Source of the DNA: E44-bin32 sp034430615
GTDB lineage: Bacteria; Chloroflexota; Anaerolineae; Anaerolineales; E44-bin32
Direction: 5' to 3'
NCBI GenBank assembly: GCA_034430615.1
Contig: DAOUEJ010000230.1
Span: 1-21,747 of the forward strand
DNA length: 21,747 nucleotides
This document shows positions 1-7,880 of this stretch, in pieces (within the stretch, counting starts at the first letter, position 1; each line of letters begins with the position of its first letter). Both the position numbers and the translations under genes were made by a program. The notes under the pieces were generated by a model. That model saw only the letters and a list, made by a program, of their open reading frames with translations. It was not told the DNA's origin and searched no databases.

Positions 1-1733
1 TCCCACTCGTGAGCCTGCATGCCCAGGTTCTTGATGAGACCGGAATGCGGGTGGACAGCCTGGGGGTGAGTAACTTCATTCTGGAAGAAGACGGGAGTGC
101 GATCACCAGCCTCAGCCTTGACGAGGAAACGGTCGGTTCTCAAATGATTTTCGCCCTCAATACCGATGTGGGGCTGCGGATCCGCGACACACTCGGACGC
201 TCGCGCTTCGACCGGGCAAAAGCTGCGCTGCTGTCCTGGTGGAGCCAGGCGGCATTCAGCCAGCTCGGGGTCGATGACCTGACCCTGCTCACCAGCGACT
301 CGGTGCTCGTACAACATGGCGACAGCATGGCAGAACTCGCCAGTGCGCTGGATACAACGCAGCCAACCTTTACGGAGGTTGATACAGGGTATGAACTGCT
401 CTTCCGTGCCCTCGACTACGTCATCGCACTCGATCCCGGATCCGGGAAACCCAGCAGCCTGATCTTTGTGACCACCCTCCTGCGCCAGCCGCGCGATATT
501 CCACTCACCAACATCATTACCCGCGCCCGCAGTACGGAGACCACTATCTACCCAATCCTGATGGGTGAAACAACCGAGGATGATCAGCCCGAGATCGAAA
601 TCCTGCTCAGTCTGGCTGAGGAAACCGGCGGTTATCTTCTCCGCTTCCAAGAACCTGCTGGCTTGCAAGACCTGGCTGACATCCTCCTCTCCCAGCGGCA
701 GCAGTATCTCCTTACCTACCGCTCGAGTGCCGCCGAATCAGGACCGCATGAGATCCGTGTCAGCATCGGTGAGGAGGGGACAAGCGCAACCAGCAGTTAT
801 GTGCTCCAGATCGAGCCGGCCGAGGTAACCCTGCTCAACCTACCCGAAATCATCGAGAGGGCCTCAGATGATCCCGGGTTGACGCTGGAGGCCCTGCCAC
901 CAACCTCCACCAGCATCGAGTTTGCAGTCAGTTTCCCAGACGGATACGTTCGCCCGATCACTGCCAGCCGGCTCATTGTGGACGGTGAGACCGTAGCCCG
1001 GAGCAGCGAACCGCCCTTTAATGTTCTGGATTGGGACCTGCGTTCGGTCCTCGTCACTTCACAGCACACGGTCCAGGTTGCGGTGATAGATTCGCTTGGG
1101 CTGGAGGGTATATCAACGCCTGATACGATCTCCTTTGAGGTCCAATTGCCACCGCGCGGGCTGAGCGCGATCCGCCCCGCACTGGGTTCGCTTCTGCTTG
1201 CGCTGGGCGTCCTCCTGGCGGGTGTTCTACTCGCCGCATTTCTTGTTACATCCCGCAAGCCTGGGATTCGAACCAGCCGAGACGATACGGAAAACCTGCG
1301 GCCCATGCTCCTGCGCAGGACAGCATTGCAGCGCGAGCTTCCCGAACAACCCGTGGAAGCCTTCCTCGTCCCTCTCGACTCAAGCGACGAGTACATCCCG
1401 CTCATCGGGACTGATACCATTCTCGGACGCGACCCTTCGCACGCTGCCGTTCCGATCGAAGATTCATCGGTGGAGCGTATGCACGCACGCTTGATCCGAC
1501 AGGCTGATGGCGAGTATCTTATACGCGACCAGGGCACAATTGCGGGAACGTGGATAAATTACGAGGAAGTCCCCACCACTGGCCAGCGGCTGCGACACGG
1601 CGATCTGGTACACCTCGGTGCTGCTGGATTCCGTTTTGAACTGGCTGCTGCACCTCCGCCTCGCCGGATCCGGGTCGAACCCGCTCAGGGCCGGCCTCGC
1701 CCCGGAATAGCCAATGGAGATGAAAGCACGTGA
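1..1733 (+). CDS. VWA-like / FHA domain membrane protein, 5' partial
   Basis: The frame is open to the left edge, and the first start codon in the window (GTG at 9) falls inside a domain, so the N-terminus probably lies outside. Counting from that GTG: residues about 1-240 resemble a von Willebrand factor A-type region of the kind beginning 'V.D..G..V..F.LEEDG'; about 240-385 are beta-rich and extracytoplasmic; about 390-414 form one membrane segment (LGSLLLALGVLLAGVLLAAF); about 455-550 are a cytoplasmic FHA domain with LGRDPS, SVERMHARL and GTWIN, the usual Gly-Arg, Ser-x-x-His and Gly-Thr-x-x-Asn landmarks. FHA domains bind phosphothreonine peptides, so this is probably an envelope sensor or scaffold read by Ser/Thr kinases. 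Its TGA stop overlaps the GTG of the next gene, a PP2C phosphatase, which supports a shared signalling role. FHA assignment is firm; VWA is likely; ligand and partner are unknown. Confidence 0.82.
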   Translation, partial: PLVSLHAQVLDETGMRVDSLGVSNFILEEDGSAITSLSLDEETVGSQMIFALNTDVGLRIRDTLGRSRFDRAKAALLSWWSQAAFSQLGVDDLTLLTSDSVLVQHGDSMAELASALDTTQPTFTEVDTGYELLFRALDYVIALDPGSGKPSSLIFVTTLLRQPRDIPLTNIITRARSTETTIYPILMGETTEDDQPEIEILLSLAEETGGYLLRFQEPAGLQDLADILLSQRQQYLLTYRSSAAESGPHEIRVSIGEEGTSATSSYVLQIEPAEVTLLNLPEIIERASDDPGLTLEALPPTSTSIEFAVSFPDGYVRPITASRLIVDGETVARSSEPPFNVLDWDLRSVLVTSQHTVQVAVIDSLGLEGISTPDTISFEVQLPPRGLSAIRPALGSLLLALGVLLAGVLLAAFLVTSRKPGIRTSRDDTENLRPMLLRRTALQRELPEQPVEAFLVPLDSSDEYIPLIGTDTILGRDPSHAAVPIEDSSVERMHARLIRQADGEYLIRDQGTIAGTWINYEEVPTTGQRLRHGDLVHLGAAGFRFELAAAPPPRRIRVEPAQGRPRPGIANGDEST

Positions 1734-2665
1734 TCATCCAAGATCCCCCTCATGTCATCGTAGCTACCGGCAGCCATACCGGGAAGCAGCGGCAGAATAA
1801 TGAAGACCGGTTCGCAGTTCGCAGCTACCGGCTCGGGAAGAATGAGCAACCGGTCCTTTTGGCGGTTGTCGCCGATGGGATTGGGGGGCATCAGGCGGGG
1901 GAGGTTGCAGCACAACTCACGGTCGAAACCCTGCTCAACACCTTTAAAGGATTCGAGGGTGGAGACCCCCTTCCACTTCTCGGAGAGGCCATCGTTGAAG
2001 CCAGCCAGGTCGTTGCAGAGGCTGCTTCCGAATCAAGCGAACGCAGCGGGATGGGATCGACCATCGCCATCGCGGTGATGATCGGTTCTTCTCTTTATAC
2101 TTCGACGGTTGGTGACAGCCGCATCTACCTGATTCGCTCTGGGCAATTGCGGCAAATAAGCATTGACCATACGTGGGTTCAGGAAGCAATCGAGTACGAC
2201 ATCATCTCCCCCGACGAAGCCCGTGACCACCCACAATCACATGTGCTCCGGCGTCATATCGGTGGAGAGCAACCACCGGATGCAGATTTTCGAATGCTGC
2301 TTCAAGATGGTGAGAGCGATGCGCAGGCACTGAGCAATCAGGGGGTCACGCTCGATCCGGGTGACCAGGTTCTGCTTTGCACGGATGGCCTGACCGATTT
2401 GGTCGAGGACCAGGAAATCCACGCCGCATTGACCACACGCCCCCCGGAGATCGCCGTGGAGACGCTGACGGATCTGGCCCTTCAGCGCGGTGGTCGCGAC
2501 AATATCACGCTGGTTGTTCTTGCAACCCCCCTGGAGAGCGAGATCTTCATTGCCCGTCCTCGCTCGCGGAGGTTGCTAAAGACGGTACCCGCCGCAATAG
2601 CGCTGGTGTTGGTCACCCTGCTTGCAATGGCCACACTCTGGTGGTTCGGCTACTGGCCCTGGTGA
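1730..2665 (+). CDS. PP2C-family protein Ser/Thr phosphatase with C-terminal membrane anchor
   Basis: A 311-residue PPM/PP2C phosphatase that removes phosphate from Ser/Thr using two metal ions. All core motifs are visible: RQNNEDR (about 21-27, metal Asp26), VADGIGGH (47-54), GMGST (107-111), VGDSRIYLI (127-135), CTDGLTDLV (217-225) and GGRDN (254-258). About 286-306 form a hydrophobic segment near the C-terminus (IALVLVTLLAMATLWWFGYW), so the catalytic domain probably faces the cytoplasm on a tail anchor. The start is GTG at 1730, overlapping the preceding stop by 4 nt (GTGA), with GGAG at 1716-1719 ten nt upstream, which predicts translational coupling to the FHA protein. A residue such as the FHA partner's phosphothreonine target is a plausible substrate, but this is inference; the cognate kinase is not in the window. 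Confidence 0.93.
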   Translation: MIIQDPPHVIVATGSHTGKQRQNNEDRFAVRSYRLGKNEQPVLLAVVADGIGGHQAGEVAAQLTVETLLNTFKGFEGGDPLPLLGEAIVEASQVVAEAASESSERSGMGSTIAIAVMIGSSLYTSTVGDSRIYLIRSGQLRQISIDHTWVQEAIEYDIISPDEARDHPQSHVLRRHIGGEQPPDADFRMLLQDGESDAQALSNQGVTLDPGDQVLLCTDGLTDLVEDQEIHAALTTRPPEIAVETLTDLALQRGGRDNITLVVLATPLESEIFIARPRSRRLLKTVPAAIALVLVTLLAMATLWWFGYWPW

Positions 2666-2716
2666 ACCAGATCCTCTCCCAATCCTGCACGCCATAATAT
2701 TCGTCGGCTGAGCGGT

Positions 2717-3733
2717 TTAACGGATGAGTCGTACCCTTTCGATGTAGCGATCCACCCCTCCCAGCCGGTACTTGTAGGTCTCAGCCCCACGCAGGAAATC
2801 TACCCCTTTCCGGCCATGCTCGATCCCCCAGTGAATGAGATGGCCCATGAGCACCCAGCCCGGTGATAGCGCCGCATGTTGTGGGTTAAAGCCCGAGTTG
2901 TAGATCCACAGGATATCGTCGAAATCGAAGTTGAAGTAACCGAACGCCGGTTCACCACCCACCTCAAGCAGCGCGATTTGCAGCCATCCCTCTCGAGCGG
3001 CCGCTGCGGCCAGCAAGTGGAAGTGCTGGCGCATGGGTGCGGTCAGGAAGGTTAGTTTTTCCGGATCGTAGGCCATCAAATCCAGGAGGATATCCACCCA
3101 ACGAGCGAGATCGTGCCCGGGTTCGTACATCCGCCAGCTGACGCTCATCGGGTATACCTCTGCCCTTCGAAGCTTTCGCTTGAGCTCCCGGCGCTGTTTG
3201 CTATCGATTTGCTCCAGGTAATCTTCCCAGCTCGAACCGAGTTCCAGGTAGGGCGCGGGTTGGAGCCGTTCGCGTTCAACCCGCCATCCGTGCTCCACTG
3301 CAGCTGCCTCGAGCAGAGCGATCGTTGGCGACGTTTCGGGGATGTTATATATATCCAGGATCTCCCAGCCAGATGGACCGGCATCATCAACAGAATCCAT
3401 CAGTGCTGGTACAAAGGAGGACATCACCGTGGTGGATCCGAGGAAATCAAGTGTGTCAGCGATCTCGATGCTGCCGACAAGCATCAATGCTCTGCGCCCC
3501 GGGCTGTAGAAAAGCGGTGCGGCCGCCTTTAATTCCCCTCCGTCATCCCGGCCCAATCCCAACCACAGCTCCGCGCTCGGCCATTCGCCTCCACCGCGGG
3601 TTGCCCACCAAGCACTCTGAAATGAGTGCAGCAGGAAGGGAGACCTGGTATTGCTCCGCGTGACGAGAAGATCCCACTCCTCGGCTAGTGCCTGGAACCG
3701 ATCCGGGTTGTGTTCGAAGTGAATTCGCATCAT
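2717..3733 (-). CDS. GNAT-superfamily acyltransferase of FemAB/CelD-like type
   Basis: A 338-residue protein in the GNAT_6/CelD-BcsL group. These transfer acyl or aminoacyl groups and often act in cell-wall, exopolysaccharide or lipid modification. The N-terminal half has the usual 'F..L..EW..L' and 'PFLLHSFQSAWW' region. The C-terminal half starts at QRRELKRKLRRAE and ends with FLRGAETYKYRLGG, which matches the typical 'F..G.E.YK..wg' end of this fold. The frame stays open to 3823, but I chose the ATG at 3733 (sequence MMRIHF): the residues before it are low quality, and GGTGGACGG lies just upstream. An extended -10 at 3760-3768 fits this start. It is convergent with the phosphatase gene and divergent from the pseudo-phosphatase gene. 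The substrate cannot be told from sequence. Confidence 0.78.
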   Translation of the reverse strand: MMRIHFEHNPDRFQALAEEWDLLVTRSNTRSPFLLHSFQSAWWATRGGGEWPSAELWLGLGRDDGGELKAAAPLFYSPGRRALMLVGSIEIADTLDFLGSTTVMSSFVPALMDSVDDAGPSGWEILDIYNIPETSPTIALLEAAAVEHGWRVERERLQPAPYLELGSSWEDYLEQIDSKQRRELKRKLRRAEVYPMSVSWRMYEPGHDLARWVDILLDLMAYDPEKLTFLTAPMRQHFHLLAAAAAREGWLQIALLEVGGEPAFGYFNFDFDDILWIYNSGFNPQHAALSPGWVLMGHLIHWGIEHGRKGVDFLRGAETYKYRLGGVDRYIERVRLIR

Positions 3734-3759
3734 AAATAACCGTCCACCCGACCGCCTGC

Positions 3760-3768
3760 ATTCTACCA
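3760..3768 (-). promoter_or_regulatory. Extended -10 promoter for the GNAT gene
   Basis: On the minus strand this reads TGGTAGAAT: a TGn extension directly before TAGAAT. The predicted transcription start is near 3753, about 20 nt before the ATG at 3733. No good -35 is seen at the normal spacing, which extended -10 promoters tolerate. Confidence 0.5.
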
Positions 3769-3795
3769 GTCCCGGCAAGCATCTTGCACCGTACG

Positions 3796-3824
3796 TTGCG
3801 AGCCGGAATCCGTACCTGTACAAT
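3796..3824 (+). promoter_or_regulatory. Sigma70-like promoter placing the start site next to the ATG
   Basis: TTGCGA at 3796-3801, a 17-nt spacer, then TACAAT at 3819-3824. Only 7 nt (ACTCAAG) separate the -10 from the ATG at 3832, so transcription should start at or one base before the initiation codon. There is no ribosome binding site in that gap, so the mRNA is predicted to be leaderless. Confidence 0.6.
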
Positions 3825-3831
3825 ACTCAAG

Positions 3832-5958
3832 ATGACACAAACTTTTGAAGCCGATGTTGCATTGATCCATATCGCCGGTGGTGGAGCTCGACTCACCCCA
3901 CCACCCGGAACCCTCGCCCAGACCGCTCCCCGCAGGGCAGCGCGAGGTCGCCAGGAGGATTTCTTCTTCATCACCCTGGACCTGCTCGGGTCGAGCGCTG
4001 CATCCCCGGGTCATCTCGACCACCTGACCTCGCTCGCAGCCGAGGCCTATTACTTCACCCCGGGCTCCGTGACGTCAGCCATGCGTGAGGCAATCGCGGT
4101 CGTCAATGACCAGGTGATCGATGCCAACCAGGGCGAAGAGCAACAGATCAGCCTCCAGGGCAACCTGCTTTGCGCTGTGCTGCGCGGACGCGATCTATAT
4201 ATCGGTCAGTCTGGCCTGGGACAGGCTGTGCTTGTGCGCCCGGGAAATGTGAACCGGATGACTTCTGAGGAGGCCGCTCAGCGCCCCCTCGGGATTAGCC
4301 TTGCACCACACATCCGCTACTATCACCTCGAGGTCCAGGCAACGGATCTCCTGATCCTCACCACCACTTCCAGCGAAATCTGGTCGGATGCGACTCTGGC
4401 CGGATTGTCGACCCTCGAGTTGGATAAGGCTGTCGATCGCCTGGTAGCGGCCAGCGGGCAGGATCTGACCGGGGTGTTGGCACGCATTGTGCCGCACGGT
4501 TCAGCCGGCCTGCAGCCGGTCTTCACCGCTTCCGATCCAGACATCACAACTGCTGCGCCGACACCCGGAGAACGCGCCGTGCGAAGCACAATCGGGATGC
4601 GCCAACCCCGGAAAACGTCGACCCTTCAACCCTACCTTGAGACAGCCCGGTCACTGTGGCGCGGCATCAGCCGGCGCCTGCTTACGCTGGCCTCCGGTCT
4701 CATCAGCCGGGTCGCTCCCGGTTTAAGCGAGCCGCTGCAGCCAGATGCGCTTTCGCGGCGGATCCTGATCGGCACTGCGATCATCGTGCCTCTGATCATC
4801 GTCGCCATCGCTTCACTGATCTACTTTGGACGGGGCCGCAGCGAACAGTTCCAGACCTATCTCGATCAGGCCATCACCGCTGCCGCCCGGGCCCAAACCC
4901 GCTCCTCGGCGCAGGAAGCCCGACCAGATTGGGAAGAGGCGCAGCGCATGCTTGAGCTGGCCGCTAATTATGGAAGCAGCACGAGTTCAGAAGAGCTCCA
5001 CTCTCAGGTTCAACGCTCGCTGGATGAGATCAATCTAGTGCAGCGTCTCGAGTTTCAACCCGTGGTGCGTGGCGGATTTGGAACCGACGCCGAAATCACT
5101 GCCCTGGCCGCATCGACAACCGACTTATTCGTGCTCGACTCATCCAAACCCATCATCCGTCATGCATGGGGAGCTCCCGAACGCGGCTTCGAAATTGACT
5201 CGACCTTCGATTGTCTGAGTCCTTCGAACCCATTCCCCGATCTGGGCCAACCTGTCGATATCGTGATGCAGCCTGCTCCGGGAGCACTGGGAGCGGAAGG
5301 CATCGTCGTCATCGATGCCGATGGAACCCTACTCTATTGTGCGCCCGATCGGCAACCAGCCGTTTCGCAATTGACCACGCCGGATCTGGGCTGGGGAAGG
5401 ATCCAGGCCATCGATGTCTTCGCCGAATCACTTTATGTGCTGGATCCGGTTTTGAATGCGGTCTGGATCTACGAAGCTTCGGGTGGTTTCTTCAGCGGAA
5501 CTCCCGAACTGTTCTTTGTTGAAGATGTGCGCGACCTTAAAGGTGCGGTTGATCTTGCCCTTGCCCAGGACGAACTGGTGATCCTCTACGCCGATGGACG
5601 GCTTGATCGATGCCAGCGCACACTTGGCGCAAGACAGGATGATGGTTCCCGGCGGATCAGGGTGGAATGTGACGCCGAACCGTACTTCCAGGATGAACGT
5701 CCTGGATTCGAACCTACCGCTCAGATCCCGGGTGCAATTCCGGTCGAGATGGCTTATTCCTCTCCACCGGAACCGGCGCTTTACTTCCTGGACCTACTCA
5801 GCAATAGCGTCTTCCATTACAGCCTTCGCCTGGTCTATCAAGGGCAGTTGCTTCCACTCGAACCCTTCGAAGCCGAGATCAGCGCTATGACCCTTGGTCC
5901 ACCAAATGATATCTACCTTGCGGTGGGGTCACAAGTCGTTCACGTCCGTCCGCAGTGA
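3832..5958 (+). CDS. Membrane protein with degenerate PP2C-like domain and extracytoplasmic beta-rich domain
   Basis: A 708-residue protein from the ATG at 3832 (MTQTFEADVALI); an in-frame ATG at 3784 exists but lies upstream of the -10 box. Residues about 1-235 look like a PP2C fold that has lost its catalytic residues: where active enzymes have NED, DGxGG and GDSRxY, this has RGRQEDFFF, no DG motif, and IGQSGLGQAVLV. The fold is still suggested by LLCAVLRGRDLYIG, an RPLG segment and LLILTTTSSEIW. About 310-332 form one membrane helix (ILIGTAIIVPLIIVAIASLIYF), preceded by Arg-rich sequence. A short helical stretch (335-405) follows, then about 410-708 are repeated beta-strand units ('L.VLDS', 'I.VIDADG', 'LYVLDP', 'IYLAVGSQVVHV') that could form a propeller outside the membrane. 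Probably a pseudophosphatase sensor or scaffold. Domain calls are by motif inspection only. Confidence 0.72.
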   Translation: MTQTFEADVALIHIAGGGARLTPPPGTLAQTAPRRAARGRQEDFFFITLDLLGSSAASPGHLDHLTSLAAEAYYFTPGSVTSAMREAIAVVNDQVIDANQGEEQQISLQGNLLCAVLRGRDLYIGQSGLGQAVLVRPGNVNRMTSEEAAQRPLGISLAPHIRYYHLEVQATDLLILTTTSSEIWSDATLAGLSTLELDKAVDRLVAASGQDLTGVLARIVPHGSAGLQPVFTASDPDITTAAPTPGERAVRSTIGMRQPRKTSTLQPYLETARSLWRGISRRLLTLASGLISRVAPGLSEPLQPDALSRRILIGTAIIVPLIIVAIASLIYFGRGRSEQFQTYLDQAITAAARAQTRSSAQEARPDWEEAQRMLELAANYGSSTSSEELHSQVQRSLDEINLVQRLEFQPVVRGGFGTDAEITALAASTTDLFVLDSSKPIIRHAWGAPERGFEIDSTFDCLSPSNPFPDLGQPVDIVMQPAPGALGAEGIVVIDADGTLLYCAPDRQPAVSQLTTPDLGWGRIQAIDVFAESLYVLDPVLNAVWIYEASGGFFSGTPELFFVEDVRDLKGAVDLALAQDELVILYADGRLDRCQRTLGARQDDGSRRIRVECDAEPYFQDERPGFEPTAQIPGAIPVEMAYSSPPEPALYFLDLLSNSVFHYSLRLVYQGQLLPLEPFEAEISAMTLGPPNDIYLAVGSQVVHVRPQ

Positions 5959-5969
5959 TGATTCCTACT

Positions 5970-5998
5970 TTGACATCCCACCCTCATGCGGCTAGAAT
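5970..5998 (+). promoter_or_regulatory. Near-consensus sigma70-type promoter for coaE
   Basis: A perfect TTGACA at 5970-5975, a 17-nt spacer and TAGAAT at 5993-5998. The predicted start is near 6005, giving a leader of about 24 nt that carries GGAGGG (6017-6022), six nt before the TTG start at 6029. This is the best-formed promoter in the window. Confidence 0.75.
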
Positions 5999-6028
5999 GA
6001 AATTCCATACTCCCGTGGAGGGTCAACC

Positions 6029-7162
6029 TTGAGTCGTTGGGCAGGTAAGTACGTCATAGGCCTCACAGGCAATATTGCCACTGGCAAGAGCGTCGTGCGC
6101 AAAATGCTTGAGCATCTTGGCGCGTACGGGATCGATGCCGACGCACTCGCTCACCGCGCCATGGCCAAGGGCGCTCCCGGATATCCACTGGTCTTGAAAA
6201 CCTTCGGGGAATGGATCCTTGATGAAGAAAGCCAGATCGATCGCAGCAAGCTGGCAAAAATCGCGTTCTCCGACCCGAACGCACTCGTCAGGTTGGAGGC
6301 CATTGTCCACCCACTTGTCGCACACGCGGTCGATCTGTTAATTCGCAGGGCAAAGCAAAGCATTGTGGCGATCGAGGCGATCAAGCTGCTTGAATCGGAT
6401 CTCGCTGCCGGTTGCGATACGATCTGGGTCGTCGATGCCCCCGCCGAACTTCAGATCGCACGCCTGATGCACAAACGCCGCATGTCCGAAGCGGCTGCGC
6501 GCCAACGCATTGCGGCCCAATCGCCGCAGGCGTTAAAGCTGCGTGCGGCCAAGCTCGTGCTTCGCAACACCGGTTCCTTTGATAACACCTGGGAGCAGGT
6601 TCAGGAAGCCTGGAACAAACTTCCCAAGCCTGAAGAACCACTACTGCCAGAACCGCCCGTCTTACGCCCCGGCGATCTGATCGTGCGCCGCGGCCGGCCG
6701 CAGGATGCCGACGCGATCGCACGCTTCATCACCCAGGTGACCCACGGCAAGAAACGCATGACCCGCCAGGACGTGATGGCTGCTTTCGGGGAAAAGGCCT
6801 ACCTATTGATCCTGCGCAATAGTGAAATTTCCGGCCTGGCCGGGTGGCAAGTTGAGAACCTGGTGACACGTATCGATGAACTGTACTTTGAAACCGGGCT
6901 GCTGCTCAATGATGCGATACCGGCGTTGATGGAGGAGGTTGAGAGAGCCTCTACCGAACTGCAAAGCGAAGCTTCGCTCCTCTTCCTGCCTCCCTACCTG
7001 GCGCAGCACGTTGGCGCCTGGCGGGCTGTCGGGTATCGCCCTCAAACAGTGCAGGCGCTCGGTGTCCGTGCCTGGCAGGAAGCCGCGCTCGAGTCAATGC
7101 CGCGCGGCGCCTCACTCTGGTTCAAGCAGCTGCGCGACGACCGGGTTCTGCGACCACTTTAG
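6029..7162 (+). CDS. coaE: Dephospho-CoA kinase fused to a GNAT-like domain
   Basis: Residues about 8-200 are dephospho-CoA kinase, which phosphorylates the ribose 3'-OH of dephospho-CoA in the last step of CoA synthesis. Visible are the P-loop GNIATGKS (14-21), GIDAD (34-38), 'IVHPLV' (92-97), an Arg-rich lid (LMHKRRMSEAAARQRI) and the C-terminal 'VLRNTGSFDNTWEQV'. CoaE is normally about 200 residues; here about 175 more follow a Pro-rich linker (about 201-212). The extension (about 216-377) begins LIVRRGRPQDADAIARFI, a usual GNAT opening, and ends with a 'GAWRAVGYRP' stretch like the GNAT C-terminus, but the acetyl-CoA pyrophosphate-binding R/Q-x-x-G-x-G/A loop is not evident after ELYFETG. 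Start TTG at 6029 is fixed by GGAGGG six nt upstream. The kinase is confident; the extension's role is unknown. Confidence 0.9.
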   Translation: MSRWAGKYVIGLTGNIATGKSVVRKMLEHLGAYGIDADALAHRAMAKGAPGYPLVLKTFGEWILDEESQIDRSKLAKIAFSDPNALVRLEAIVHPLVAHAVDLLIRRAKQSIVAIEAIKLLESDLAAGCDTIWVVDAPAELQIARLMHKRRMSEAAARQRIAAQSPQALKLRAAKLVLRNTGSFDNTWEQVQEAWNKLPKPEEPLLPEPPVLRPGDLIVRRGRPQDADAIARFITQVTHGKKRMTRQDVMAAFGEKAYLLILRNSEISGLAGWQVENLVTRIDELYFETGLLLNDAIPALMEEVERASTELQSEASLLFLPPYLAQHVGAWRAVGYRPQTVQALGVRAWQEAALESMPRGASLWFKQLRDDRVLRPL

Positions 7163-7181
7163 GCTTCACCCCCCCTTCATG

Positions 7182-7340
7182 TTTTCCCGAGCACGTAGTG
7201 CGAGGGATTACCATGATATCCACAAGCAAATGCCCGTTGAATCATGAGCCCAGTTATTGCTTGATTCGTCTCGGGGACCTCTCGCTGTGCTCGAGGAGGC
7301 ACAGAGGGGTGATCCCCATCGCAGATTCCAAGGGATGACA
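7182..7340. repeat. Dispersed inverted-end repeat, copy A1
   Basis: The left end has TTTTCCCGAGCACGTAGTG and GCGAGGGATTACC; the right end is its rough inverse, GATTCCAAGGGATGACA (7324-7340). Inside lie TCATGAGCCC and TCGTCTCGGGG, modules shared with copies at 13989 and 14161, and a CTCG...GAGGAGGCACAGAG segment that also recurs at 13989. There is no coding potential. The left end can fold on GCAC-GTA-GTGC. Confidence 0.75.
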
Positions 7341-7349
7341 TTAAGGAAG

Positions 7350-7504
7350 TGTTATTCCGAACCCGCAGGGTGAGGAATCCCCATGATATCTCGGAGGATT
7401 TAGTGCCTCACTGGAAAACGGGCGAGACGGCTCGCTCTCCGGGACCTGGTCCTCAGCTATAGATGTCTCTCGTATTCCTCGTCACCTGGCTCCTCGGGAT
7501 GACA
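7350..7504. repeat. Dispersed inverted-end repeat, copy A2 (diverged)
   Basis: It starts TGTTATTCCGA and continues GTGAGGAATCCCCATGAT. It ends with CGTATTCCTCGTCACC followed by CTCCTCGGGATGACA at 7490-7504, roughly the reverse complement of its start. It lies almost directly after copy A1, so 7163-7514 is essentially filled by two copies and holds no gene. The interior is less similar to the other copies than A1 is. Confidence 0.68.
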
Positions 7505-7514
7505 GGGAGAGATA

Positions 7515-7880
7515 TTAGATCCAGTACTCCTCGGTTTGCGTCCGGTCGCCGCCCGCATCACCTGTGTTGACGGTGCCCACCGGCTCGATCAGCATGATCT
7601 CGCACTCATGCTCGGCCGTGGGGCGGTGCTCCACGCCGCGCGGGACCACGCACAGCTCCCCTTCCGCCAGCTCGAGGTCGAGATCACGAAACTCGATCCG
7701 CATCACGCCCCGTAGCACGAGGAACACTTCATCCGTTTCGGGGTGGCTGTGCCAAACAAACTCCCCTTCGATTTTGGCCAGTTTGAAATGTATGTCGTTC
7801 ATGCGGGCGATGATGCGCGGCGACCAATGCTCATCAACCCTGACCAGCTTCTCTCGCAGATTAACCGCTTGAAGCTCCAT
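7515..7880 (-). CDS. Small cupin-fold protein
   Basis: A 121-residue single-domain cupin from the ATG at 7880 (MELQAVNLREKL), chosen because AGGAG lies at 7890-7894, nine nt upstream; the frame extends to 7913 without a better start. Both cupin motifs are present: GEFVWHSHPETDEVFLVLRG (metal ligands His, His, Glu) and GELCVVPRGVEHRPT (final ligand His), so it should bind a divalent metal. The protein is a conserved-barrel cupin of the type often annotated 'cupin domain-containing protein'; the reaction, if any, cannot be read from sequence. It follows a broken Imm17-like gene on the same strand, whose frame runs into the 5' end of this one. Confidence 0.88.
   Translation of the reverse strand: MELQAVNLREKLVRVDEHWSPRIIARMNDIHFKLAKIEGEFVWHSHPETDEVFLVLRGVMRIEFRDLDLELAEGELCVVPRGVEHRPTAEHECEIMLIEPVGTVNTGDAGGDRTQTEEYWI

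Noticed and set aside
1261..1275. GGTTCGAATCC-like sequence on the minus strand, resembling a tRNA T-arm
   Set aside because: It lies inside the FHA protein gene, and no acceptor stem, anticodon arm or CCA end can be built around it. A similar match at about 5703 fails in the same way.
797..1537. 246-codon open frame on the minus strand
   Set aside because: It is opposite the FHA protein, with composition typical of an antisense shadow and no recognisable motif.
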